From Sungkyunkwania multivorans (GTDB taxonomy: Bacteria; Bacteroidota; Bacteroidia; Flavobacteriales; Flavobacteriaceae), in contig NZ_JBHTJH010000017.1 of the NCBI RefSeq assembly GCF_042675645.1, forward strand, positions 992,001-1,056,000: a DNA stretch of 64,000 bases, read 5' to 3'. Shown here piece by piece: positions 44,467-53,700 of the stretch. Below the pieces are notes generated by a model. It ran no database searches. It saw nothing but the letters and a program-made list of their open reading frames with translations, and was not told where the DNA came from. The position numbers were made by a program, and so were the translations under genes. Every line of letters begins with the position of its first letter. The first letter of the stretch is position 1.

Positions 44467-46122
44467 TTACTTCTTTTTTCTCTTCTTTGCCTTTGAAACC
44501 TTCTCTGCCATTAAAAGAGCATTATAGGCATTGACGATCTTGCCGGATTTTGACAATTGATTGAACGGGAGCATCCGTTCTGGGTCTTCCTCAGTGGGTG
44601 CTTTTACCATAATGTCATATTCCACACCACTATCCATGAGAATCTGTTTTACCTCTGGGGCAGTAAGGTTTGGATAGTAAGACCGTACAAGGGCGGCGAT
44701 GCCAGAGACTATTGGGGTGGCAAATGAAGTTCCACTCGCCATCTCATAACCTACGTCATTGGTGGATGTAGTATAAATGTCGGTCCCGGGAGCAAATAGG
44801 TCAACTTCACGTTTTCCATAGTTACTATTGGACCGTTTGATATTTTCGTTCAATTCATAACCGGATGCTCCTACCTTTATGAAGTTTGATACTATTTCTG
44901 CATCTTCTATATCAGTATCGTTCGGATAATTAAAATTTTCAGGGAGATCTAGGTCATTTCCATCATTTCCTGCGGAAGTAATAAACAGTACATCCTTTTG
45001 CTCTGCATACCTAATTGCATCTTGTACCCAATCCTGATGTAAGGAAAATTCCTTGCTGGAACTCATATTGATAATTTTTGCTCCATTGTCAGCGGCATAA
45101 CGAATGGCCAAGGCAATATCCTTATCGTGTTCGTCGCCGATGGCAGAGATGGAGAGAGGCATTATTTCAATACTATTACTTATTCTAGCTATGATACCTG
45201 AAACTCGGGTGCCGTGATAAAGTAATCCAAGATTTGCATTGACTATATTATTTCCATATTTTTTATCAGTAATATCATTAGGTTTGTCACCAATCATAGC
45301 CCTATCATTATATTCTTTGTTTAGCATTATATCGAAACGAGCTGAGGAATTTTGGTAACGGTTTTGCAATGAAGCCTTGGTGAAACTGTGGCGCTTAATC
45401 AGATACATGGCATAGTAAATGCTCTTTAATTCCCCATTAAGTTCTTCTTTTTTGTAAAGATTCTCTAATTCTACTAATGGAGGGTTTGATGAAGCAGAAG
45501 CATATAATTCAGTAAGTTTTAACTGAGCTTTATCAAAATACTTGAGAAGGAATTCAGATACTTTTTTATGCCTCACAGCATAGACGTTTCTGTCATTATA
45601 TTTATTTTGAGCTCTAAGATATTCTTGATAATGTAATGTCTTTATATGTCTGTTTTTGAGACTATCCTGACTTAAAAAAACACTGTCATATTCTCTTAGA
45701 ATACGGGTGTACTCATAGTTTAAATATTCAGAACTTTTTCCATTGTGAAAGCCAACAAAATTCCAGCCGTTTATATCATCTATATATCCATTTTTGTCAT
45801 CATCTTTGCCATTATTGGTTATTTCTTCCAGATTAAGCCATATTCTACTTCTTAACTCCGGATGTTCAATGTCAGTTGAAGTATCTAACACAGCAACAAT
45901 TAAATCATCTCCTTTTTTCCCCTTTAGAATTTGCGCGTCGGCTTTATCCAAACTAATGCCTGGAATTGTGTCTTGTATCAAGTCATTTTTCCACCAACTA
46001 TTTTTACTTATGCTGTCAATAGTATTTTTTTTGAAACTCGAACTGATTCTCGAAATATATTTGCCAGATGAGCAACTATATCCAAATAGGATTATTAAGA
46101 AAAAATGCATTTTTCTCATCAT
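44467..46122 (-). CDS. Subtilisin-like (S8) serine protease, probable lipoprotein
   Basis: 551 residues from ATG at 46122; a GTG at 46134 is in frame and the ATG at 46119 is also possible. The N-terminus is hydrophobic and ends in FGYSCSSG, a weak lipobox. Catalytic Asp about residue 80 (VAVLDTSTDIEHPEL), His about 303 (YHGTRVSGII) and Ser about 466 (SGTSFATP), all intact. The 220-residue gap between Asp and His is far longer than in ordinary subtilisins and holds an added helical insertion (about 120-290). The C-terminus is basic (KAKKRKKK). It follows the 53-residue peptide gene by 89 bases with no terminator between, so it could process that peptide. Confidence 0.88.
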   Translation of the reverse strand: MMRKMHFFLIILFGYSCSSGKYISRISSSFKKNTIDSISKNSWWKNDLIQDTIPGISLDKADAQILKGKKGDDLIVAVLDTSTDIEHPELRSRIWLNLEEITNNGKDDDKNGYIDDINGWNFVGFHNGKSSEYLNYEYTRILREYDSVFLSQDSLKNRHIKTLHYQEYLRAQNKYNDRNVYAVRHKKVSEFLLKYFDKAQLKLTELYASASSNPPLVELENLYKKEELNGELKSIYYAMYLIKRHSFTKASLQNRYQNSSARFDIMLNKEYNDRAMIGDKPNDITDKKYGNNIVNANLGLLYHGTRVSGIIARISNSIEIMPLSISAIGDEHDKDIALAIRYAADNGAKIINMSSSKEFSLHQDWVQDAIRYAEQKDVLFITSAGNDGNDLDLPENFNYPNDTDIEDAEIVSNFIKVGASGYELNENIKRSNSNYGKREVDLFAPGTDIYTTSTNDVGYEMASGTSFATPIVSGIAALVRSYYPNLTAPEVKQILMDSGVEYDIMVKAPTEEDPERMLPFNQLSKSGKIVNAYNALLMAEKVSKAKKRKKK

Positions 46123-46211
46123 ATTATAAATCACGTTACAAATGAAGGATTACTTTGATTCAGTCGTCCTTTCGAATTTTGGAAAAAAAAGATATTACTA
46201 AATTTACCAAC

Positions 46212-46373
46212 TCAGCATCCAATAGTCAAAGGAATTTCAATAGGAGGGTCGTCTCCGTCCGTTTGATCATCTCCATTATCTTGGCTTCCCCCAAAAATGT
46301 AATTTGGACTATCAATTTTGCTGATTCTAAATTTTTTTAGACTCAAATTGATGAAATCGCTCTTTTTTTTCAT
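46212..46373 (-). CDS. Candidate RiPP/signal precursor peptide (53 aa)
   Basis: A 53-residue peptide, below usual gene-calling size. Residues 1-27 look like a Bacteroidota class I lanthipeptide-type leader: MKKKSDFINLSLKKFRISKI matches the L-x-L-x-K-x-x-I-x-x-L pattern. NYIFGG at 24-29 gives a double-glycine site. The remaining 24 residues are acidic (DNGDDQTDGDDPP, then IEIPLTIGC) and end in the only Cys; one Ser and two Thr are possible partners. Support: a consensus promoter 30 bases upstream, ATG start, no terminator before the S8 protease gene. No lanthionine synthetase is in this window, so modification is not shown. A pheromone-like or small secreted peptide is the alternative. Confidence 0.6.
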   Translation of the reverse strand: MKKKSDFINLSLKKFRISKIDSPNYIFGGSQDNGDDQTDGDDPPIEIPLTIGC

Positions 46374-46402
46374 GGTTTTGAATTATTGATTATTACGATA
46401 AC

Positions 46403-46430
46403 CAAAGCTAAAAAAAATAATCTTTGCCAA
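46403..46430 (-). promoter_or_regulatory. Promoter of the peptide-protease operon
   Basis: On the minus strand TTG (46430-46428), 17 bases, then TAGCTTTG (46410-46403), a perfect TAnnTTTG box. It sits in the 117-base gap between the regulator stop and the peptide ATG, so the peptide and protease have their own promoter. Confidence 0.55.
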
Positions 46431-46490
46431 TAAGGAATATCATAGTTGTTAGTCTTATTTTATAAAGCAAGACCTTCAATTAATTGATTT

Positions 46491-48356
46491 TCAATCAATT
46501 ATTTTATTTAATTGTTTAATAAAATAGGAAGGATAAATACCATTCCGCTTATAAAAGATCTTGGAAAAGGTCTCAGCACTTTTAAACCCGCATTCGTGGG
46601 CGATGGCCTTAATCGTGAAGTTTTTAAAGGATCTATCGCTTTTGAGTTTTTCCATGGCATAATCAATTCTTAGATCGTTTAAGTAAGCGGGAAAGTTCTT
46701 CTTTTTGGTGAAATTTACCACTTTGGAGAGATACGTGGAGTTGGTGTCAAATTCTTCTGCCAACACATTTAGATTTATTTTTTTATCCGTAAAGCGTTGG
46801 TCTGACTCAAATTCATCGAGTTTCGTTATGATGCTTTCCAAAAGTTCTTTGGGAATACCAATGTCTTTATCAGCGTCAATTTCAATAGAAAGGTCAATTG
46901 ATTCATCGGTAGCATCATTTATCAATGATTTAAAGCGTTTTTTAAAGACCAATTGCCTTTGATAGAAATAAATGATCAAAATTATTCCAATCACCACGGC
47001 TGCGATAAATGCTATTGTAGTGTAGGAGTTATTTTTTTCTAATGAAGCGATCAACGTTTCCTTCTCTTTTATCAGCTTTGGGATGTCGTATTGTTTGGTG
47101 ATCTTATAGTTCAAATAATCGGAATAACCGTCAATCACACTATCTACCTTTAATAGTCTTTCGATATAGACCAACTGGTTTTGAATATCGTTTTTATCTC
47201 TGTAATAATCGATTAACATATTATATGCTTCGGTCGTCTCTGGTAAAATATCATTGGTTTGTAAAAAAACGGTATCTACTTTTTTAAATGATTCGATGGC
47301 CATTTCTGAATTCCCGATTGACATCTGATTTTTACCCATAAAATAATACCCCACGGCTAAGTTGGGCTTATCATCTGCCCTAATGAAATAAGGAAGAGAT
47401 TTATTGATGCTATCTAGGGAAGCTTGGTATTTCTTTCGCGCGCAAAGGACTGCAGCTTCATTAAGAATAAAAAGATTTATTCTTCTTTCACTCTTGTGAA
47501 GATAGGATTCTCTCAATCCTTTATGATTCAAAAATGAAGTCGAGTCCAAGTTTCTTAGATTTCGGTATGAGTTTGCAGCCGAAAAAATTGCTATTAAATA
47601 ATTATCAATTCCTAAGGTCTCTTTGTTCTTTTTTGCGTAATCTAAGTTATTAAGATGTATGTTGAGCGCTTCTTTGTAATTACCAGATCTTCGTTTCAGT
47701 CTTCCGATACTATTGGAGGAGGCAAAAATAAAATCTGAGTTATAATTTTCTTGCGCCCAATTATAGCCTATTATATAATTATCAATTGCTTCTTTAAATT
47801 TTCTCTTTTTATTGTAGTAGTTACCTTTTTTCAAGTAGGCAGCTGCTGGAAAGAATTTGTTAGGAGAATAATATTTATTGGCTGAGGCGATTATGCTATC
47901 ATAATACTTCTGTGCATTCTCTTCATTAGACATTTGAGACATCAAATGAAATGCCATACTTTTATTTTTATAATTACCATCCCTAAATGCTTTTTTGTAG
48001 TACGCTAAAGCATAAGTAAGCCCTATTTGCTTTGAGTCTTTATTTTTTACACATAGGTTCTTAAGAGTTTCAAAATCCTTACTGAGTAGCGAATCCGGCA
48101 CCACTATATCTTCATCTTGCGCATGACTAGCAATAGAAAAAAAGAATGGCAAGCTGAGAACAAGTATTTTGTTTAGGGTATAACGAAACGAAAACGAATC
48201 TTTCTTTCGAAAGAATAAAAGGAGAAAAGACACTATTGGCGCAATAGAAGTCAAAACAATTCGATCAATTAGGGAGTTTAGAAAGCGAAATATACCATAA
48301 TGCCATTGACGATGCAAGATTATTCGCCAAACAGCATTCGATATAGTAGTCTTCAT
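46491..48356 (-). CDS. TPR-transmembrane-AraC transcription regulator
   Basis: 621 residues from the only upstream ATG. Residues 32-50 and 66-80 are hydrophobic, the second ending in SIASHAQ like a signal peptide, so the true start may be internal (for example a GTG at about residue 42). A long TPR-like region (about 100-440) is followed by a membrane helix (TTIAFIAAVVIGIILIIYFY) and a C-terminal AraC HTH pair (LNVLAEEFDTNSTYLSKVVN and IKAIAHECGFKSAETFSKIFYKRNG). It should sense an external or periplasmic signal and bind DNA at the membrane. It lies upstream of the peptide and protease. Confidence 0.85.
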   Translation of the reverse strand: MKTTISNAVWRIILHRQWHYGIFRFLNSLIDRIVLTSIAPIVSFLLLFFRKKDSFSFRYTLNKILVLSLPFFFSIASHAQDEDIVVPDSLLSKDFETLKNLCVKNKDSKQIGLTYALAYYKKAFRDGNYKNKSMAFHLMSQMSNEENAQKYYDSIIASANKYYSPNKFFPAAAYLKKGNYYNKKRKFKEAIDNYIIGYNWAQENYNSDFIFASSNSIGRLKRRSGNYKEALNIHLNNLDYAKKNKETLGIDNYLIAIFSAANSYRNLRNLDSTSFLNHKGLRESYLHKSERRINLFILNEAAVLCARKKYQASLDSINKSLPYFIRADDKPNLAVGYYFMGKNQMSIGNSEMAIESFKKVDTVFLQTNDILPETTEAYNMLIDYYRDKNDIQNQLVYIERLLKVDSVIDGYSDYLNYKITKQYDIPKLIKEKETLIASLEKNNSYTTIAFIAAVVIGIILIIYFYQRQLVFKKRFKSLINDATDESIDLSIEIDADKDIGIPKELLESIITKLDEFESDQRFTDKKINLNVLAEEFDTNSTYLSKVVNFTKKKNFPAYLNDLRIDYAMEKLKSDRSFKNFTIKAIAHECGFKSAETFSKIFYKRNGIYPSYFIKQLNKIID

Positions 48357-48511
48357 TTATAAATTGACAGCTCGTCATTTATAAATGGTCAGCATAACCC
48401 CTTGCAAACCCCTTATTTCCCACATTTCTTTGTGACAGCATTTCAAACTAAAATTCAGCCGGAAACCGAAAAGGCTTTGAGAGAGTAGGTGGCAACCATA
48501 ACCAATCAATC

Positions 48512-49156
48512 ATGGAAATCTTCAGACGGTCAGGGAGATCATGTACATCAATATTACTATCTGTGATACTATTGTTTTTTTCCTGTGGATGCGATGATTC
48601 AGTCAAGGAAAAAAGAGAGCCAAACTACAACTCATCTGATGAGCGCACTGCTCCTTCCGAAAATGTATATCCAAATGATAGAAAGAAGAACATTCAGGGC
48701 TTTGAAATGAATGCTAAGCTTATAAAAGAGCTGCTGGAGAGTACAGAGATGAATTCGGAGGAGGTTTTAGCGATGAGTCGTAAAAATGGATCCATGAATG
48801 AAAAACAATTAAAAGTATTTCAAGAGTTCATTGCGAGTATTGAAGAGAATGGCTTTGACGTTGCCATGTCCGATCTCGAAAATTATATGGCCAAGGCTAG
48901 AATATCAGAAGATGAATTTGAGCGATATAAAAATTTTGCAAGTGCGATGAAAATATTGAATGATAAGAATCCATCGCTATTTGACCCAGACAGGAATGAT
49001 AAAACCGACCGGCGATGTCGACTTGCCATGATATCACTGACTGCAGCATTGGCAAGTAGCATTTCGTGCGATACCGTCGTGTCCTGTGGTCTGGCGATCG
49101 TGTTGGGAGTAAATGCACAAATCGCTGTCAAGGAGTATTGTGAGGAAACGAGATAG
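48512..49156 (+). CDS. Predicted lipoprotein, unknown function
   Basis: 214 residues. The N-terminus (TSILLSVILLFFSCGCDDS) has a strong lipobox with two candidate Cys. The middle is acidic and helical (residues about 60-150, for example LKVFQEFIASIEENGFDVAM). The C-terminus (about 165-205) has a hydrophobic Cys-containing stretch (CRLAMISLTAALASSISCDTVVSCGLAIVLG) followed by VKEYCEETR. It is divergent from the AraC regulator with 155 bases between them, so that gap may carry promoters for both. No family recognised. Confidence 0.65.
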   Translation: MEIFRRSGRSCTSILLSVILLFFSCGCDDSVKEKREPNYNSSDERTAPSENVYPNDRKKNIQGFEMNAKLIKELLESTEMNSEEVLAMSRKNGSMNEKQLKVFQEFIASIEENGFDVAMSDLENYMAKARISEDEFERYKNFASAMKILNDKNPSLFDPDRNDKTDRRCRLAMISLTAALASSISCDTVVSCGLAIVLGVNAQIAVKEYCEETR

Positions 49157-49279
49157 TGAATCTTTGAGATTTTCTAGCGATCCTTTGTAAGGGATTTGAA
49201 CAGGTTTGAGGAGTCATCTCAAATCATAATATATAAAATAGGTTGAGACAAAAGTGCAAACTAAAAAGAAACGCCTTTA

Positions 49280-49485
49280 AAAGGATAGTGATCGAGGCGA
49301 ATGGTCTTAGACCATCAAGAGTTAGAGATATCACATGGTTCCTCCCGAGGTGTCGGAGACGGGACCGGTGACACCCATTTGAGTAATGAGAGCGAATGGG
49401 GCCATAGGGTTGCAGCATCTTCGTGTTGTTGGTTCATAGTTAGCATCATTACTGCAGCTGTAGATCTGCAACCCTTTTTTTGAAC
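49280..49485. other. Structured intergenic region, possible RNA
   Basis: Several hairpin-forming palindromes are packed here, such as TGGTCTTAGACCA (about 49302-49314), GGTGTC/GACACC (about 49349-49375) and AGGGTTGCAG (49406-49415) with CTGCAACCCT (49466-49475) followed by T. The last could be a terminator. It might be an uncharacterised small RNA; no known RNA family was recognised. The whole 49157-49652 gap has no gene. Confidence 0.3.
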
Positions 49486-49535
49486 AGGAATGACGTGTGA
49501 GGGATGATTGATGATGAGTTGAAAGTTAAAATGAT

Positions 49536-49580
49536 ATCGTCTTTGCGACCCCGTAGCATCGGGGGAAGCAAACTGTTAGA
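49536..49580. repeat. Partial copy of the MITE-like repeat
   Basis: ATCGTCTTTGCGACCCCG, then AGCATCGGGGGAAGCAAAC, resembles the left part of the element at 42315-42434 (CGTCATTCCGACCCCG, then ATATCGGGGGAAGGAATC). The right half is missing. Confidence 0.5.
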
Positions 49581-49652
49581 ATGGAGTTCCAGATCGAAGA
49601 GTCATCTTGATGCCCATAAAAACAAATAACAACAAGCAGTAACCAAACAATT

Positions 49653-50774
49653 ATGAAACAACGTTTATTTTTTTCATTTCTGATAGGCCTTACCATAACT
49701 ACAAGAGGTCAAAATCTCTTGGATGCATCCGCGTGGACCTTAGGTAACGACTTGATCACAGGTTTTGCGCGGAATGGTACGGCATCCGAAAATAGCCGAG
49801 AGCTTGGGAAGAATCATATTGGCGAAGAGGTCATTATTTGGAAGGCATCCCCAGATGGTGAATATAATGCTAGCGGTGGTTGGAACACCAATTATTTTAA
49901 TATCGATGCTAGCAAGACCTATCGCCTTTCGGTATGGTTAAAGAAAACAAATTCCCATGAAGGAAATTCATCTTTAGGATTCAATAGCTATGCAAATGGT
50001 GCTCACCAATCATTAACTCTAGATGAGACCACTGCTAACAGTCCCTATTTTTGGGTGGGGGATCTTCCAAAACTAGACCGTTGGTATTTGATCGTTGGCT
50101 ATGTTCATCATAGTTCTTATAACTCAAATGTAAACTTAGGGCGAATTTATGATGGAGTTACTGGAGAAGCTGTTGTGACAATCACAGATTTCAAGTTCAG
50201 TAGCGCTGCAACAAATATTCGACACCGATCTTATCTGTATTACGATACGAATACCGAAGACCGTCAATATTTTTATGCGCCAAGGATCGATCAGATCAAT
50301 GGAAACGAGCCTACTATCAACGAGTTATTACGAATAAATGAAAATTCAGAGCTCGTATTTAACTATGATGTGGCTGGCAATCGTACACAGCGCTTCTACT
50401 GTGCAGAGGAAGGATTATGTTCACCAAGCATTCCTGTGGTTGAAGATTCAACAAATTTATTAGAAGATGTCCTTGAAACTGAAATAAGCGAGGTTAGTAC
50501 AGAGATTAAAGGAAATTCTGAGGAAGTTCTACACAAGATCTATCCGAATCCTACGGAAGGAGTTCTTTCACTAGCGCTATCGGATGAAAACCTAACACCT
50601 ACAGGTTCTGTAAATATCTACAACATAAATGGAACCTTGGTTAAAAAAGAACACATTAGTAAGCCTTCGGGTAGGTTAGCACTAGACTTGAGTGATCTCC
50701 CTTCTGGAGTGTATTTCATTCACGCACATCTGAGTAATGGTCAAGCGATCACAGAAAGGATCATCAAAAAGTAA
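49653..50774 (+). CDS. T9SS-sorted protein with a single YD motif
   Basis: 373 residues with signal peptide (ITTRGQ). Residues about 25-205 form a beta-rich carbohydrate-binding-like domain (WNTNYFNIDASKTYRLSVWL). A lone RHS-type YD motif follows, VFNYDVAGNRTQRFYC (about 231-246), with Cys-x6-Cys. The C-terminal T9SS type A sorting domain starts at IYPNPTEGVLSLAL and ends GVYFIHAHLSNGQAITERIIKK. It is exported by T9SS and attached to the cell surface or released. Its stop directly abuts the RHS gene start, so they are cotranscribed. Confidence 0.85.
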   Translation: MKQRLFFSFLIGLTITTRGQNLLDASAWTLGNDLITGFARNGTASENSRELGKNHIGEEVIIWKASPDGEYNASGGWNTNYFNIDASKTYRLSVWLKKTNSHEGNSSLGFNSYANGAHQSLTLDETTANSPYFWVGDLPKLDRWYLIVGYVHHSSYNSNVNLGRIYDGVTGEAVVTITDFKFSSAATNIRHRSYLYYDTNTEDRQYFYAPRIDQINGNEPTINELLRINENSELVFNYDVAGNRTQRFYCAEEGLCSPSIPVVEDSTNLLEDVLETEISEVSTEIKGNSEEVLHKIYPNPTEGVLSLALSDENLTPTGSVNIYNINGTLVKKEHISKPSGRLALDLSDLPSGVYFIHAHLSNGQAITERIIKK

Positions 50775-53700
50775 ATGACGGATATGAAAAATAAGATAAC
50801 TACAATCATAGCGCTTTTCTTAGCAATTTCAATATATGGTCAGCAAGCAAAAGGGCTGCCTCAACAGGATGCTGGGGAAGACGAATTGAACTTTAGGAAA
50901 GTAAACATTTTAGATAAAGAGGAAGGAACGCTGGTGTTGGAAGGGGAAACCAACACCGCCTCCTCCAATAGCGACTCTAAGTTTAGTAGAGACGCTGACT
51001 CTGGTATTGGAGAGACCATGGGAGTGCTCTCAGTGTCTCTCACAGGAGCGGCTACGTATGATGTTCCGGTAGCCGTTCCTCCAGGGATCAATGGTGTTGC
51101 GCCAGAACTATCCATTCATTATAACAGTCAAAGTGGAAACGGCATTGCTGGCTATGGATGGAACATCGCAGGTTTGTCCACCATCACTAGGATTCCTTCG
51201 ACCAAATATCACGACAATCAGGCAGATCCGGTTGACTTTGATACGATGGACCGATTTGCATTAGATGGACAACGACTCATTCTAAAAAGTGGAACCTATG
51301 GTGGTGATGGTGCTGAATATCAAACTGAAAACTATTCTAATCTGAAGATTGTTTCTTACGGCATTTCGTCATACGGTGAAGATTATGGTCCAGCCTACTT
51401 TGTTGTTCATTACCCCGATGGTTCTGTGGCCCATTATGGTAGCAATGATGATTCTAAATCTCTTACCACTTATGCCATCACCTACTGGGAAAATCCTCAT
51501 AAAATAAGGATAAGTTATGAGTATATGATAAGGTATAATAGTCTTTATGTTAAAAGTGTGAAATATGGAAGTCGAGGGACGGAGGCCCCTATTAATGCCA
51601 TCTATTTCACCTACGATTCTCCTAAAGACGGCTTTTACAAACAAAACGCCAACGGTTATGTTGCTGGCATAAGTCTAATAAGAGAAGATTTTTTGCGAGC
51701 AATTGCTGTACATAGTGCAGAGGAACGCTTTAGATTCTACGAGTTAAATTACGATAAGACACATCTCAAATATGTCAGACTGAGAAACATTATTGAATCT
51801 AGTGGTCGAGGAGGCCTAAAGCATAGCCCTATCTTTTTTGATTACAATGATTCTCAGCATGGAATAGAATATTCAGAAGTAACTACGGACCTTGGATTAC
51901 AAAATATTGAACAACGAAATGCCGAGACCGTTTCCCTTGATTTGACCGGCAACGGGAAGATGGACTTTATCGTGTATCCTAAAGAGAGGGATAAGTTCTG
52001 GATTTTTAAGGATATACAGAATGGTGCTTACAACTATCCGTCTGAGATCACCATGGATTTTGAGACAGTTTTTCCAGCAACAATACTCAATCACCATAAT
52101 AAGATATTGATCGGTCAGGGATTAGGAATTGTTCAGAATGGCCCTGACAATACGGTCAACATTAAGGCCTATGCAAATGGCACGACAAATCCAATTTATT
52201 ATCAATATACCAAAACTTGGAACGCTCCAACTTACAGGTACTACTCATCACCGACCAGTTATGTCGACAGACAAAAACCATTCAATTACCTTTCTGGTGA
52301 TTTCAATGGTGATGGCTTGACGGATGTGGTGGCATTAGGCAAACCGTACACAAATAGGACTTGCTATTACCATGGGGAATGTGATGATGCAGATCCATGT
52401 GACAATGACACCTTTGTCGAACCTATTGAGTGCTTTAATCGTTTAAGAAATCAAAATATGGAAAGCGCTAACCGTCAAGAAAATATATCGGAGGATTATC
52501 GTGAACAAAATGAAACAACAGTTGATGAGGTTATTGATATTGCAACCTCTCGTACAAGTGATTGTTACTATACGTGTTATTCTACCAATGTAAACTTCAA
52601 AGGGGCCTATTTAATTGATCTAAATCGTAACCTAACGAACAACTACGTGAGGAATATTGGATTTCTTCAAGAACATATCGGAGAGAATGACCAGGTTTTA
52701 ACGGGTGATTTTGATGGGGATGGAAAGACCGATATTCTACATCTGACAGAAATGAAGAAGGCTTATGTGTATTCTTTGAGTTCTAATAACCAGATGAAGT
52801 TAATTTGGGCGGAGGAGTTGGATTCGTCTTTCGATATCTTCAGACCAATTTTATTAGGAGATTATAATGGTGATGGAAAAACGGACTTCATCTATCCCCG
52901 AAGAAACAATTCAAGAGAATTCATGCATCATTTTTCAACTGGAATAGGTTTCACTTCCTTCGCTTTTGATAAGGCGTTCGAGTATAGGACTGACTTTTGG
53001 AATGCAACGAATGGGACTCTTTCTAGTTTCAGGCTCATTCCTTTGGATGCCAATGGAGATGGAAAGACAGATATTTTAGAGTATAATACAACTACGTACA
53101 ATTCAAGTTCCAATGGGGAACAGGTTGTCAATGTATACGATAATATAGGGAATAGGGGGGAGCAAAGTATTCATAACGTGGCTTTTGCCCACAGGGGTAG
53201 GGCCACGAAGATAGGTAAGCTTAAACATTACCCCATTCCAATATTTCTAAATTCTGATAAACAGAATAAAAATTTAGATTTTGCTACCATAAGCAACCAG
53301 TGGGTAACGTCCTTTTCTTTTAATATGGACCATAGAGAGGATGTGTTGATTCGCTCTATTACGAATAACGGAGTCACACAAACAATAGACTATCGAAATA
53401 TAGATCCTGATTCGTTGAATGAAGATTATGCAGCTGTCTATAGCTCAGCCTACGAAGAAACATATCCAAATATAGATTTGCGAATAGCCCCTGGGACAAA
53501 AGTAGTGGCCACGCTAAAAAGAATAGCTGGGAATACCCCGACACTTAAGCAACATTTTGCATATCACGGTGGCGTTTTTAATTTAGAGGGCAGAGGGTTT
53601 TTAGGCTTTAAAAGCATAGCACAAAGTAATTGGCATACAGGAAACTCCGATAGGATCTTTGTCACTTCCAAGTACGACCCTCATCTAAGAGGTGCTATGA

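Noticed and set aside
46155..46340. 61-residue frame on the plus strand
   Set aside because: It is antisense to the 53-residue peptide, which has a promoter and leader-like composition; the plus-strand frame has neither.
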